Shown piece by piece: positions 1 to 12,898 of a stretch of 64,000 nt of DNA (positions within the stretch are counted from its first letter, which is position 1; each line of letters begins with the position of its first letter). This DNA comes from Lineolata rhizophorae. Its lineage: Eukaryota; Ascomycota; Dothideomycetes; Lineolatales; Lineolataceae. The position numbers and the translations under genes were made by a program. The stretch spans positions 1,255,031 to 1,319,030 of the forward strand of contig MU001675.1 in NCBI GenBank assembly GCA_010093515.1. Reading direction: 5' to 3'. The notes below the pieces were generated by a model. The model was given only the letters and a program-made list of their open reading frames with translations, was not told the origin of the DNA and searched no databases.

Positions 1-231
1 AGGTGGCGGAGGAGATCGCAGAGATTTGGAAGAGCAAGCTATGGAGAAGACTGGCGCAATCACCTGATCTCATAAAGCTGGTAATCGGAGTATCCATTTG
101 TTGGAGATGATTTTGGGCGGCTAGGAAGGAAAAGGGAAGTGCAGCGAGAATAATACATTGTCTTTATTATCTAAATCTAGCAGTAGCCTCATACTTGAGA
201 CAGAACAGCAAAGACCGCATGCACCAGCCCA
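1..231. other. Flank downstream of the FunK1 gene
   Basis: Nothing supportable is seen in this short stretch. It is the 3' flank of the minus-strand kinase gene that ends at 232. Confidence 0.4.
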
Positions 232-2631
232 TCATTGCGTAGCTTTGATATCATCAATAGCCTTGTCAAAGGCTTTGATAATCGGCCCGTAGAGAATCTC
301 CGGGTCCTTGGGTGTCCCAACGAATAGACCCTCCCTGTATGGAAACAAAATCCCCCGCATTTCTCTGCAGAGCGCTTTGACCCAGTCGAAACGAGGTGGG
401 AACTCTTCCAAGATATATTCAAACCCATCAACGCTCATGCCTCCTCGTTTAGCGAATGCAATTTCTCGGTAGCTGCCAGTGTACCATTGTGTTATCAGAG
501 TGTCTTCTGGCCACTCCTGACCCCAGCCACGACGGGCGCACTGCCAGATAAGCACATAGAAGAACGATTCGAGGTCATGGCGATAGGTGTGAGAGATCCC
601 AAGCAGCACCTCGATAGCCATGAACTCCATCGTGCCGGTGCGACAACGTGCGCCACTGAGCCCGTTGCTGAGCTCCTTGGCAAGGTCGAGGTCGATTAGC
701 ATTCCCGTTACGCCAGTCCTTTTTGGGTCAGTAATGATGATATTATTCTCGGAGATGTCCCGGTGTAGAATATTGCCTTTCATGTACAGGGACCTATGCG
801 CCTTGATAGCGTCGCGAAGTGCTGCTAACAACTCCAATGGTGATTCAAAAGTGTAGATCGCCCGGCCAGCCGGGGAGATCACTAGACACCGAAAAACGCG
901 ATTGTCATATGGGCCGTTGTTTGGAGCGAGCAGACTGGTCCCCTGGGGTTCCTCCACATCATACGTAACCTCACGCTGTGGTTGGCTCAGCTTCTGACTG
1001 CTAGTCCTCGAGCGCTTAGAAGGTTTCCGGCTGAGATCGCTGGACTTGCGCTTTCTTGATAGCCTGTCGGCGATGCTTAGGCCATGAAGCTTGCTTGTTG
1101 GTCGGGTAACGGCGCTAGATTGAGACTGGGAGAAAGACTGCGAAAAAGATGACGCAGCGCTTGGAGTGCCTCGGAAGGAGTAAGGCTTCTTAAACGTTAG
1201 GTCTGAGCGTATCTCATTGATGCTGGCTATGCGACGATGGCCGATCAACCTGGCAATGCCCTCGACTCCTCTCTGACGGGCTAACCTAAGAAGGTCTGCC
1301 TCTGGCTTTCGCCTGTCGGATGTCCACGAAAACTTAGCGACATAACTCCATTCGTCGGACTCCGGAGGCTTTGTGAGATAGCAAGAGGTCCCACGGCAGA
1401 CGATTGCCCGTTGTCGGGTGAAAGGCTGCGACTCCAGCCGTAGCCTCTTCCTACCTAAGGCCCCGTCCTGCTCAATAAATATCAAGCGACCGTCGCCATC
1501 CCGCTCTGTAAATGTGTCCAAGCCCAGTTCCTCCTCGTTCATCATTGTATAGCCCGCGATCACCTGTATGAACCGTTCGGGCTCCTTATGGATATCGAAC
1601 GCACCAGGACCGTAACATCCGGAACGGTCAAATACCCAAACCTCCATCTCGCGCCCGCAGATTGTAAAGGCGTGAACGTACCGACGCGTCGGCTGACAGG
1701 AGAAAATATCCCGCACGTATCGGCCGATCTGGAGAAGCGTGCCCTTTTTATTATTATTGGACGCCTTAAGCTCGCCAATTACTTCGACGTCCCTCCAGTC
1801 GTGCGCTATATCCGGCGGCTGCCTATTGTATCGCTTTACAAAGAGATCGATTTGTCGCTGAGATTCGGCACCGATAAGCTCCTTCGGTTTCGTTGTCGAA
1901 TAGTAGCGACGTCGTTCCCCCGAGAGGAAGTCGTCCTGGAATTGGAACCACCAGTTAAGAACGTCGGCCTGCACGGGCGGATTAGGAAGATCGGTCCACA
2001 CGCCATCGACGTGTCGGTCCTTGATCGCCTTATAGACGTCCAAGGCACGGCGTGCCCAGTCTTTCGCCTCGAAATATTTCTCAAAGAATCCTCCTACTTC
2101 GCGATGTGTGCAGAATCTGATCTCCTCAAAGACCTTTCTTTCCACCACCTCACGTGCCTGTTCAGCACCTTGCTGGGAAGCTGAAGAATGGGTAATGGGC
2201 GTGCTGTCGAATGAGACCGGGACACTCGCAGGAGGCGTTGCTCGGGTGAGCGTAGTAATGAGATCAAACACGGCGCTCCAGATCTGGGAGTCGGGCGCCT
2301 TTTGAATGACAAGTCTCACAAGCGGGCGATAGTAGCCGTAGTTGAAGTCTCCGTTCCGAATGCGCCTGATCAAAAGGAGTAGGCCAGAAGCTACTTCCCG
2401 ACCGCTAGCTTTCAAGTGAAAAGCTACGTTCATCACCATAAGAGCAGAAAGAAGTCGCAATATCGCCTTTTCGCCACCTTCTTTGGAATCGTCAGTGGCG
2501 TCACCATGAGGCCTGGAGATAGAGGCATAGGATTGCTCCGCATCCTCAAGAGACTTCCTAAGATTGTCCAGAGAGTCGCCCAAGGGATCGCGCGCGATTA
2601 TACCACGATCATGCTCCGATAGAGTAGCCAT
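232..2631 (-). CDS. Fungal-type protein kinase (FunK1 family)
   Basis: Single open exon of about 799 codons. The frame is open further upstream to 2670, but only with a TTG; the first ATG in frame is at 2631, so I start there (an upstream exon spliced at a TTGCAG acceptor near 2667 is possible). The C-terminal third carries the kinase core: catalytic loop LHRDISENN at about residues 620-630, followed by LIDLDLA, where the usual DFG is DLD as in other FunK1 members, then RTGTMEFMA and HDLESFFYVL in the C-lobe. The middle has a Ser/Arg/Lys-rich stretch (RKRKSSDLSRKPSKRSR) resembling a nuclear localisation signal. FunK1 kinases are a lineage-expanded fungal family whose substrates are largely unknown. 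Family assignment is from the motifs; its role here is not inferable from neighbours. Confidence 0.88.
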   Translation of the reverse strand: MATLSEHDRGIIARDPLGDSLDNLRKSLEDAEQSYASISRPHGDATDDSKEGGEKAILRLLSALMVMNVAFHLKASGREVASGLLLLIRRIRNGDFNYGYYRPLVRLVIQKAPDSQIWSAVFDLITTLTRATPPASVPVSFDSTPITHSSASQQGAEQAREVVERKVFEEIRFCTHREVGGFFEKYFEAKDWARRALDVYKAIKDRHVDGVWTDLPNPPVQADVLNWWFQFQDDFLSGERRRYYSTTKPKELIGAESQRQIDLFVKRYNRQPPDIAHDWRDVEVIGELKASNNNKKGTLLQIGRYVRDIFSCQPTRRYVHAFTICGREMEVWVFDRSGCYGPGAFDIHKEPERFIQVIAGYTMMNEEELGLDTFTERDGDGRLIFIEQDGALGRKRLRLESQPFTRQRAIVCRGTSCYLTKPPESDEWSYVAKFSWTSDRRKPEADLLRLARQRGVEGIARLIGHRRIASINEIRSDLTFKKPYSFRGTPSAASSFSQSFSQSQSSAVTRPTSKLHGLSIADRLSRKRKSSDLSRKPSKRSRTSSQKLSQPQREVTYDVEEPQGTSLLAPNNGPYDNRVFRCLVISPAGRAIYTFESPLELLAALRDAIKAHRSLYMKGNILHRDISENNIIITDPKRTGVTGMLIDLDLAKELSNGLSGARCRTGTMEFMAIEVLLGISHTYRHDLESFFYVLIWQCARRGWGQEWPEDTLITQWYTGSYREIAFAKRGGMSVDGFEYILEEFPPRFDWVKALCREMRGILFPYREGLFVGTPKDPEILYGPIIKAFDKAIDDIKATQ

Positions 2632-3959
2632 CAATCCAGCAACACGTAATAAGCGCGACAGCTGCTGCAATGAGGTGGCATTCCATAAGCGAGGTAAGTA
2701 GGAGGGTGCAAGAATGCGGATTCGGGGGGCTGAAGGAAGTGCGTGTGAAAGCGCGTGTGAAAGCGTGTGAAAAGGTGCGAAGGTGCTGGGACGGAATGTA
2801 CGGCGTGGTGCAGCCGGAAGCCGGGCCGGGGTTTATCCGAGGAAGTAAACAGGCGCGTCGCGCTAGGCCAGATTGGAGAATTTCATGCCGGTTTGGTTCA
2901 CTCTTGGGTGCGCTGCGGGCCACGATTGGCTTTGTGCATACTACGTAAGCAAGTCCAGTCGAGATCCGTCGAAGGCACCGAACGAAAGAAATACTTTCCA
3001 CGTCCTTATGTTGATAGCGTGCGGGCAACATGACATCACGACCGGGGAGATTAGCCAGGAAACATTTCCGAGGAAAGACTGGACGCACACATGGAATAAA
3101 CTCCCCCGCTGCTCCAATTGTCGTCCCGTTGCTCCGTACAGGCACCGCGATGTTCGAATAGCACACCCACTCGATCCAGGCACGTGAGCTCGACTTCAGG
3201 GCCTCTGTTTCGTCACGCCCAAGGTAGAATCCTTCCCGACCCGGGCGAGTGCTGCGCCCCCCGGCGTGCAGCCGGCGCCCATTCTCCGCACCAGCCCCCG
3301 GGGCAGGCCGCAGCCAGCGCGAGGCAATGCACCTGTGCGCGCACGCGGCTGCTCGACGCATCGCTAACAACCACTACATGAACCTGCGCGCCGTCCGCAG
3401 CCGCTTACGTCTCCAACCTCTGGTCTTCAGCTCTCCTTCACCCTACTCCTTCGCCTTCGCAACGATTACCTGCGCAGACCTTTCTACGTCGCGGCGCATA
3501 GCGCGGTTTTTTCGCTTCTCGAGCCCTATTGCCGTCATCGCTGCAGCCCACCGCTCTTCTCAGCCGCAACAGGCCGGTCCTCCACGCCGTCACAATAACC
3601 ACCGCAAGATAAACACCCGCTCCCACCTCATCCGCTCCGGACAAGAACGTCCTGCGGGGCCAATTCGCACTCCGTTCTCGCATCCTCTTCCCCCCCGCTT
3701 TCCCGCACACCTAGCAGCCCCGCGCGCCCCCCCTAACCCGGCCGACCACCTCCGCGACGGCACCCTCGGCGCATCCACCGACCTCGTCCTCGCGCTCCTG
3801 CTCAGCGCAATCGCAAGCGCCGCCTACATCCTCCTCTACGCCTCGCGGCCCTCGTCCCTTCCGTCTCCCGACCCAAGAAGTTCTCCCTCCCCGCTCCCGC
3901 CGAGCTCCGACGACCTCCACGCGCGAACCACGGACGGCCCGCACCTCCTCCCCGCGACG
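2632..3959. other. Divergent intergenic region, FunK1 / CSR1-like
   Basis: About 1.3 kb between the divergent starts of the kinase and the CRAL-TRIO gene. The frame of the downstream gene stays open from about 3249, but the sequence there is Pro/Arg/Ser-rich with no recognised domain, apart from a hydrophobic run encoded near 3780-3840. I treat it as promoter and 5' leader; an upstream in-frame ATG (3327 or 3378) would add an N-terminal extension. Confidence 0.4.
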
Positions 3960-5679
<1,720 letters not shown>

Positions 5680-7034
5680 GTGGGCATGGGGTGGGGGCTG
5701 GAGGGACTATATGAGGCCTGGTTTTGGAGAGATGGGAATGGGGAGGGGCGCTTAGTGCGGGTTCTTGGGCTGGGCGGTTTTTATAGAGAGAGCGTGGTGA
5801 TTGTGGCCGTGCTCTCGGTTTTCTGACTTCTTTCTGTCCCTGTTACGCTACGCTCTCGTCTTGGGTTCTATAGAGCGTTGTTGGGCCGGGGGTTTATTCT
5901 TAGTCCCCTTTTTGAACCATTGCTATAGAGAGAGAGAGAGAGACGTTTTGGGATAAACGTCAAAAGAAAATTTTGTACTTGCGTTTGTGCATTTTCTCCG
6001 AAGTGCGGGTCATTAAGTTTGCTGGCTTTATTGTTGCGGAGTCAGATGTATTCGGATGGATTTAGAACCTGTCAAGACAAGACATACTAACCATATTGGT
6101 GGCAATGGGGTTGTGCATGTACGGAGTCCAAGTGCAGCCATGATTTAGGCCTTTTTGATTTCGCGATTTGATGTAAGTCTTCTTGCTAAGGGCAAACTTC
6201 ATCCAAAGACCTGAGACTTGTCTTCACACTTATCCTCCTCATTCTAGCAGTAAGCATTACACTGAGCGAGTACTTGTGTCCGGCCGACTTCATGGTCGGC
6301 CAAGTATGGTGTTGCGACTTGTTTTCGTGCAGGGGCTGTTAGAGCAGAGCATTTGTAAGCAGGCGGACAGCGTATTCGACTGCGGGCAAGAAACCGATTG
6401 ATGAGCCTGCTTATTATTGGGGAGTCGCTAGTTTGTAGAAAGTTCCGGGCTCTCTTGAGCTGATTTCGTGAAACGTCCAAATGTGCGGAAAAATAGATGT
6501 TGTATTCCTGAGGATACATCACACTAGTTAAGATCTTTTGAGACTCTTATTTGTCCGGAAAGAATAAATAGCGACGAGATTGACAATAGCTTCCGTCGAG
6601 TTGATAGTTGGACCAGGTTGGGGGAAACTAAAATGCTTGTACTTAGTGTATGTTGCATAATGGAAGGTTCAAGTCTTCAAACGTGACTTCCGTAATGCAA
6701 AGTGGGCCAATGCCGCTCGACGCATGGACAAGCGTACTGCAACTACATGTTTATCATGTGGATCGTCGTTTGGGAAGAAATGCTCCGGACAATATAGAAT
6801 GCTTTGACAGGCACGGCATATCAAAGAATACAAACCTAATATTACATCGAGAGTAGGTCTCGCATTAAAGGGACCAACAAGTGAACACAACAGGAACGCG
6901 GGAAAAAGGGAAAGAATAATAGAAAACCGCTCAGTAGCCTTCTAAGCTCCAGTTGAACTCAGAGTAGCCATCTACTCAGCGTAGGCGTTTCTCTGCTCGC
7001 AACACTAAATTCCTCTAACGCGTCCACACATCCT
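5680..7034. other. Convergent intergenic region
   Basis: 3' flanks of the convergent CRAL-TRIO and Spt10-like genes, with a short GA microsatellite near 5929-5942. Small open frames here lack coding character, and no gene is supported. Confidence 0.4.
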
Positions 7035-8809
7035 CTACCGACGTCGTTTCGAAGGCGACTCTCCATGACCCTCCGACCGCGCCGTATCCTCGTTGTCATG
7101 TTGGCGACAACGCTTCCTCAAAAGAGTATTTGGACTTTCGGTCACGGTCAGAGGGTCATGGGGAGCACATCCTTCACCTGGTAGCTCGGGAAAATCGTCG
7201 GCTGCAAACAGGCCCTCGATATCCACGGGTTCATGTTGGAGTTCCCGGAAGAATTCGTCGACCCAGGATATGCCTGCAGCCGACCAAGGTGATTCATCGG
7301 GAGCAGTTAGGCTTGCGGCCATATGGCCAGGTTGACTTGCGACCGTACCTGTGTGATCCAAGGTGCATAAGCTTGTTCTCAAATAGATTTAGTGACTTGA
7401 AAGAAAATTATGCTTCTTTACGAACCGTCTGTTCCGTTCTTGCGGCCCGCGCTCTGGCCCAAGTTTTCAGCTTTGGGGGAAGCTTTCAGAGACTGAGCAC
7501 CGCGTGATGGCTGAACTAAATCTTGTGCATCTGACGCGGCCAATTGCTGCTGGTGCTGAGATGTCGGTGCGAAATCGGTCTGGGTGGCCCGAGATACTGG
7601 CTGCAGTTTGATGTTGGTCTCGTCGGCACACGGGTTTGGTGACGATTTGTTCCCGGCATAGGAAGACGAATTCTCATTGTTGGCTGTACTCCCCTTCGAA
7701 TAACCACCTCTCAGTCCTTCCTTCATGGCGACCTGGCAGGATTCGCAGTTGTGGATGACATTCAGACATGTGTACTTGATTCCCGGCCAGAAATACTCTG
7801 CAGCGAGCTGCTTGGTGATTTTGTTGACTCCCAAATGGCCATCGCCATGCGCTTCCTTGGCAATCTTCCTCTGCTCCTGCAGGCTCATGATGACTTGCTT
7901 GCCCTTATGAACAAGGCGACCGGACTCATCGATACCATAGCCTGAGCTCCCGCAGGTCCGCAGATAGGCTTTTGTTTTGCGGTCAATGCCATCCGGATAC
8001 TCGTTGGTGGAGAGATAATGTTTGATCATCATGAACCTCTCGATGTTGCCATCGTCATTAATTGGGAGATCTTGGGTCAAGTCTCTTCCGTAAATGATGG
8101 CATCAACAAGTTTGCCTTCTTGCGACTTCAAAGATCCGGCTCCTGGCACCCTCCCAATCTTCTTGAATCCTAGGGAATCCCAAATGCGGCACGAGACAAC
8201 ATTGGTCTCATACACAAGGTTGAATACCGAATAGGTGTAGCCCTTGCATGTCTATTAGTTGGGATCTCGACTGCGCCAAGTTCTATATGAAGCCACGGAA
8301 CTTACCAGAGAATGTGCCCATTCGATGTAAATCTTTCCCATTGCTTTGCCAACACCTTGGTTACGCGAGGCATCAGTAACGAGGAAGCCACCATTGCAGA
8401 CATGGCTCGACCGTCCCGGGTAATTGGGCTTGATGTAAAAACTGCCGAGGCAGTTCTTGGTCCAGTCATAACCACCAACGTCGTCCTCTTTGATCTTTTC
8501 AGCGTTTCCGGCTTCGCCGCGGAACATTATGGCGCCGAAGTTGGAAAACCAGTACGGACCGAACGCTTCTAGCGTGAACGGTTCCGTCATCGGGTACGTG
8601 TCGCCTCGTTCGATCTCGACGTTTAGCTGATCGCAAAGATACGACAGAAGAGAGAGTGGTACTTGTTCCAACGAGTAGAAAGGCACGACCGTCGCTATGC
8701 TGAATTTGTCGCGCAGGGTCATCACGCGCGGCATCAAGTCGCGTCCTGGCTCGAGACCGGGAGGGCTAGAAATGCGAGCTGCCTTCGGGTCTTCCAACAT
8801 CGCAGGCAT
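7035..8809 (-). CDS. Spt10-like GNAT acetyltransferase with integrase-type HHCC zinc finger
   Basis: Three exons on the minus strand: 8809-8306, 8251-7426, 7348-7035 (about 547 aa). The first ATG of the conserved part is at 8809 (MPAMLEDPKA); the frame is open to 8917 only through a TTG. A GNAT fold covers roughly residues 35-230: the acetyl-CoA loop RNQGVGKAMG is at about 149-158, followed by YSVFNLVYETN and WDSLGFKKIGRV. Downstream is a His-His-Cys-Cys unit of the integrase N-terminal type (EAHGDGHLGVNKI...CESCQ; His about 303 and 307, Cys about 337 and 340). This pairing is known from yeast Spt10, which regulates histone genes through its zinc-finger DNA-binding domain. The third exon, joined by a GTTCGT donor and CACAG acceptor, adds an acidic segment and a basic tail (SPSKRRR). 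It is a host gene; the integrase-like finger is not evidence of a retroelement here. Confidence 0.82.
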
Positions 8810-9443
8810 AATAGAAAGAAGTGGGAACGCAAGCGAGCAGATAGTAGGTGGTTTCCTATGAGTCGCGACAACGGTGATGAAGGTGGACGTGGAAAATGGA
8901 AAACGCGGCGGCCTCAAGCCATTAAGGTGCGTTTGTTGTAGTCACGTGGTGTTTGTCTAACCGGCATTAGCATGCCCCCGGGCCAATCAGGGGTCCTCAT
9001 AACCTATCATTTGCACCGTGATTTTTGTCTCCTAATCCATTCAGACATCTTCCAACTGCCATGCAATCCTGCAATGCTGTACTCTTTGTTGGGTCACAAT
9101 CAAGATGGTCATGTCATTCAATCTCTCATTCTACGTGGAGTTTTACGCGGCGCTTCCCGTATCGCCATTCCATTATTCATACCAAATTACGAACAGAAAG
9201 GGTAAAAGACAAGCTTGAGAGCAAAAAATAGAAAGGTTCAATGAAGTAGTGCGAAACGAGGTGTTAGCATGTATATAGTTCCTAGCCAGCATCATCGCAC
9301 CAAGGTGCGATACTGTACCAGTCTTTTGGCCAAGATGGCTAGTTGCAGACTAGATCATGCTAATGTTAACGAGTTTACAATACCACGCCATCTAAACATT
9401 CAATTTCCCAAAGCGACTAATCTTGCGCTGTACGGTCAGGTCC
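8810..9443. other. Intergenic region upstream of the Spt10-like gene
   Basis: Promoter side of the Spt10-like gene and 3' flank of the first amidoligase gene (both minus strand). No other feature is seen. Confidence 0.4.
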
Positions 9444-10820
9444 TTACTCTGGATCTCCGTATATCTCCGCATCGTACCTTTCCACTAAGGCATTACGGAG
9501 AGGATCGGATAAATGACCGTACATATTCCTGCGCAGTTTGTCTACGATCCGCTCGTAGACGTGGACGGGATTCTTCTGATCAAATCTCTTTTTCTCGACC
9601 AATTTGATCAAATCCCTCTTGTCGAAATCCGTTTCAGCACTGAGCGCGTTATCGCGCTCTCGGACTACGGTTTTCGGACGACATTTCTCCCGGTAGTAGG
9701 CGATTAACCGATCCTCAGCTCCCAGCATGCTCAGCAGATCAGAGAAACAAAAAGTGGGCTGGAGTGAGTGGTCATGGATTAGGCGGTTAACCTCTTCGGG
9801 TGTCGTATTCTCGGCAAACTTGACAAGGAGAATACAGAAGTCTATCCAGGAAAAGATTTCGTCCGGATCCATTGTCCCGCGGTGCTGACGGAATTCGACT
9901 GTGGGCTTGTATTCAAGCCCTGAACCATTGCACTGTTCCTCGTCGGCGACGACGTGGAACATGTACGCGAGCTTGTCCGAGAAAGCGCTACAGCTGTGCG
10001 CCCACTCTACAAGCCCTTGCCTATCCAAGCCATCGATTAAGGCGACCCATTCCAAAGGGTGCTTCTTTCCAGTGTCGCTGCAAAGATTTAGGGCGCGATG
10101 ACTCGGAGGCTCCAGAAAATTGTTTTGGAGAGTCCTATTCGTGGCATGTACCTCGTCAATAGTCCTCTCGAAAGCCGTAACTAGTTTAAGTATATTTTTT
10201 AGCGTCGTCGTACGGCTAAACCTTGACTTGTCAAATGTCGGCTCATGCTTGCCCGTTCCGATATGAACGTGGACTCCGCACGTCTCATTGACAATGATTC
10301 TGAAGGGATGACCGGGGGTTTTCTGATCGAAGTTTTGGCGGAGAGCGTCCAGCACGGCGGTAATTTCTTCCTTTACGCCCTTCTCATTATAGCCAAAGCA
10401 ACGACTCGAAATCTCACAGTTCTTGGCAATCAAGCCAAGTTCTGCAGCCATCTCTTCCTCCGTCAAGGTTAATTCGACGCTATTGTCGTGGCCAATTTTC
10501 CAGAAAGTGGAGTCTGCTTCCTGGACTTCAATATTGGCGCACTTGTTTGCCCATCCTTCGCCGATCTCGCACAATACGGATGTGACCAAGGATTGGCTCA
10601 AGGTATCGAAATTCCGATACCGGATATCAGCCTGGTTATTTATGTAGTGTTTGTCATCCACTACAAGCAGGAATTCGATTTCGAAACCGAATGTTAGTTC
10701 CCTATCATCGGGGTCGGTCGTTTGAGCATGCTCCGACCTCGCCGATTGTACTGATAGCTGGAACCATTCAGTCGGTTCGACCGGCCTATTAATTGCGTCA
10801 ATTGAATTAGTTCCAGACAT
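9444..10820 (-). CDS. Amidoligase-family protein (paralogue 1)
   Basis: Intronless, 458 aa, with the start at the ATG at 10820. Motifs of the Amidoligase_2 family (glutamine-synthetase/GCS-like COOH-NH2 ligase fold) are in order: FGFEIEFLL (about residues 44-52), ETCGVHVHIGTGK (about 178-192) and PTVEFRQHRGTMDPDEIFSW (about 308-327). The glutamates and histidines of these motifs are the family's expected ATP/metal and active-site residues. Such enzymes form amide bonds with ATP; substrates of the fungal members are not established. A paralogue with matching motif order is at 45756-47093 on the other strand. The gene sits as a GC-richer island next to a 2-kb AT-rich desert, and no partner enzyme is adjacent. 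Confidence 0.82.
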   Translation of the reverse strand: MSGTNSIDAINRPVEPTEWFQLSVQSARSEHAQTTDPDDRELTFGFEIEFLLVVDDKHYINNQADIRYRNFDTLSQSLVTSVLCEIGEGWANKCANIEVQEADSTFWKIGHDNSVELTLTEEEMAAELGLIAKNCEISSRCFGYNEKGVKEEITAVLDALRQNFDQKTPGHPFRIIVNETCGVHVHIGTGKHEPTFDKSRFSRTTTLKNILKLVTAFERTIDEVHATNRTLQNNFLEPPSHRALNLCSDTGKKHPLEWVALIDGLDRQGLVEWAHSCSAFSDKLAYMFHVVADEEQCNGSGLEYKPTVEFRQHRGTMDPDEIFSWIDFCILLVKFAENTTPEEVNRLIHDHSLQPTFCFSDLLSMLGAEDRLIAYYREKCRPKTVVRERDNALSAETDFDKRDLIKLVEKKRFDQKNPVHVYERIVDKLRRNMYGHLSDPLRNALVERYDAEIYGDPE

Positions 10821-12898
10821 TTTTTTAGGTATAGCAAGGAACTCTTACAAGACTTCAAGTGCTCGCTGAGGGTGTTTGGATCCTGTAAGAAGCTTCTGAT
10901 GCGAAGCCATCGCGAATATATAGACTCTAATACATATATATATGAAATAGTATACAGGAAATGCAAAGCCAATATTTGGGAACATTTCTTGTGTGGTGAG
11001 GGTTCCAGGGTTTAAATGAATAGAACAACATAAAATGGTGCGAGTAGTTTGCAAAGACAATGGACTGTTTGTGACTCACCATTACAAAGAGATGGTCGCA
11101 GCCAAACGTGCAAATTGTTTGTTCCATGGTTTAACAACGACGGATAAATGTAAGGAGCCGGGTTGCGTGGTACTATCCCCAACGCAACAGTCTGAAGTAG
11201 GTTTGCCTGCCTTGTTGCTAGCAGCTGGCCCTTCAGACCAAGCATTTTGTTGATTTACTGTTTTAGCCTCACAGACGGGGAAATGGTAGAAAGGTCACAC
11301 ACGCCGTGACTAAGGGAAAGTGAAGGAGACCGTTTAGTTGATAGCAACGTCTTGTTTTGGGCACGTGTTTGCGAGCAATGTTTGTCTAAGTAAACTTAGA
11401 TTTAGTCAGTCTAAAATATGTGTAAGATGCAGAGAATTTTAGACACTAGGTTGATATTGGACGAAATATTTGGTGTGTGAGTGTGTATCTCATATCCTAG
11501 GTGAAATTTTAATGGAGATGAACCATGGTGTCATAGCGCTAAGCGATGAGTTAGGTTTTAGGCATCCTGCGGCCCTGAAATTCAGCTAGCCGTAACATCT
11601 TTTTATGACATATGAACTCACCCAAGGCTTGATATGGGAGCTCTTTTGAGCGGTTTTCAAAAAAGACCAACAATATAAAGCATTCATAATTGCACTTTTT
11701 TAGCTTCTCTTGTATCAACACTGCAAGTTGGATTCACTGGGTTTTCTTGCCTAGCCTACACTGCTATTGTTAAGCCCACCAAATGTTGTAAAGTGTAACC
11801 TCCTAATGCTCACAGAAGTTGTGAAGTTCAGATCACTAACTAGAATGATCCTAATTATTTTTAGGTTGAATATTCAAAGCATGCCCTGTTGACTTGCGTA
11901 GTAGTCGGAGGGTATCACATTTTTCACTTAGAATAGGATTTCTCTATAAAATCGTGACGGACAAAACACCATGGTTTCCTACAAAGGCAGGGCAAAAGAG
12001 AAAAAGTAGAAGACATTTTGGACGAAGTGACATTTTTGGCGAGTTCTCTTTGAAAAAAGCTTCTTCATCTACCAGTCCGAAGGAGAATAGTACGGAACTG
12101 CATGCTGCAGAGCATGCTGCAGTGCGAAGACCAAGCACACGCTAAGCATGCGCACAGCCACATTAGCTGAACTGCGCTAGCCGTAGATCGCTGTCATATC
12201 CATGCCTTTTCATTACTATGGGAAACAGTTTAAGGCATTGCTGGGAAGTGTATTCTTTTTTCTTTTTTGTGTCTATTTCTCCCTTTTTTTGGTCGCGCAA
12301 GTTCTGTAAGGCTAAATTCGCCTCAAAAAGGCTGACGTAGAAGGCTAACCGCAAAAGGAAAGTTGTAGAAGGCTCGCATCGGGTGTACATAGCTGCCTCC
12401 CCTGGTTGCTTTCAGGAAAACTCTGCTGTGGTGGCAACTGCACGCATTTGACTTGTGGCTGCCTGTGCATAATTGTGGCTGTGAATATTATATTTGATGA
12501 ATGAGTGATTGGTCGGCTTGGTGAACAAGGTGTTGAAATCGGTAAGATCATCAACCGAAATGGCCACTTCATCCTATTGCCCTTCTATTCTGCTCTAGTG
12601 TTCAGCTGCAGCAAATCTCTTTTCTTCAGCAAGAGACATCAACATCGAACAGTATATGTGAGTATCCAGCCGCACAAGGCTTCCTCTAACCAGGCTGAAG
12701 CAAACTGAATCAGCCTCTGCGCACGGCGCTAAGCCAGTCTTATCGTATTTCTAGGGCCGCTTAGCCTCTGTGGCTCACCGGCGTTGTCAGCTCAGGCAGC
12801 AAGGAACCGCCCATCAAAGATAAATACTGAAGATGGGCTTGAATTCACCACCATGCTTTTCGCAGCTTATGCATGCTGATCTTCCTATATTTCCAGCT
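10821..12898. other. AT-rich gene-poor region
   Basis: About 2.1 kb with stop-dense frames and no recognisable protein. The part next to 10820 holds TA-rich promoter-like sequence (a TATATATATATG run near 10934). The remainder could be old sequence degraded by repeat-induced point mutation, but no terminal repeats or transposase remnants were recognised. Confidence 0.4.

Noticed and set aside
3249-3959. Upstream in-frame extension of the CSR1-like protein
   Set aside because: It opens with a non-ATG codon, is Pro/Arg/Ser-rich and leader-like; the ATG at 3960 starts the conserved MPPFPPGRPGSL segment. ATGs at 3327 or 3378 remain possible.
7418-8215. Integrase-type zinc finger taken as a retrotransposon fragment
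   Set aside because: It is in frame with an intact GNAT domain across a clean intron and lacks any other retroelement part; Spt10-like host genes have this layout.
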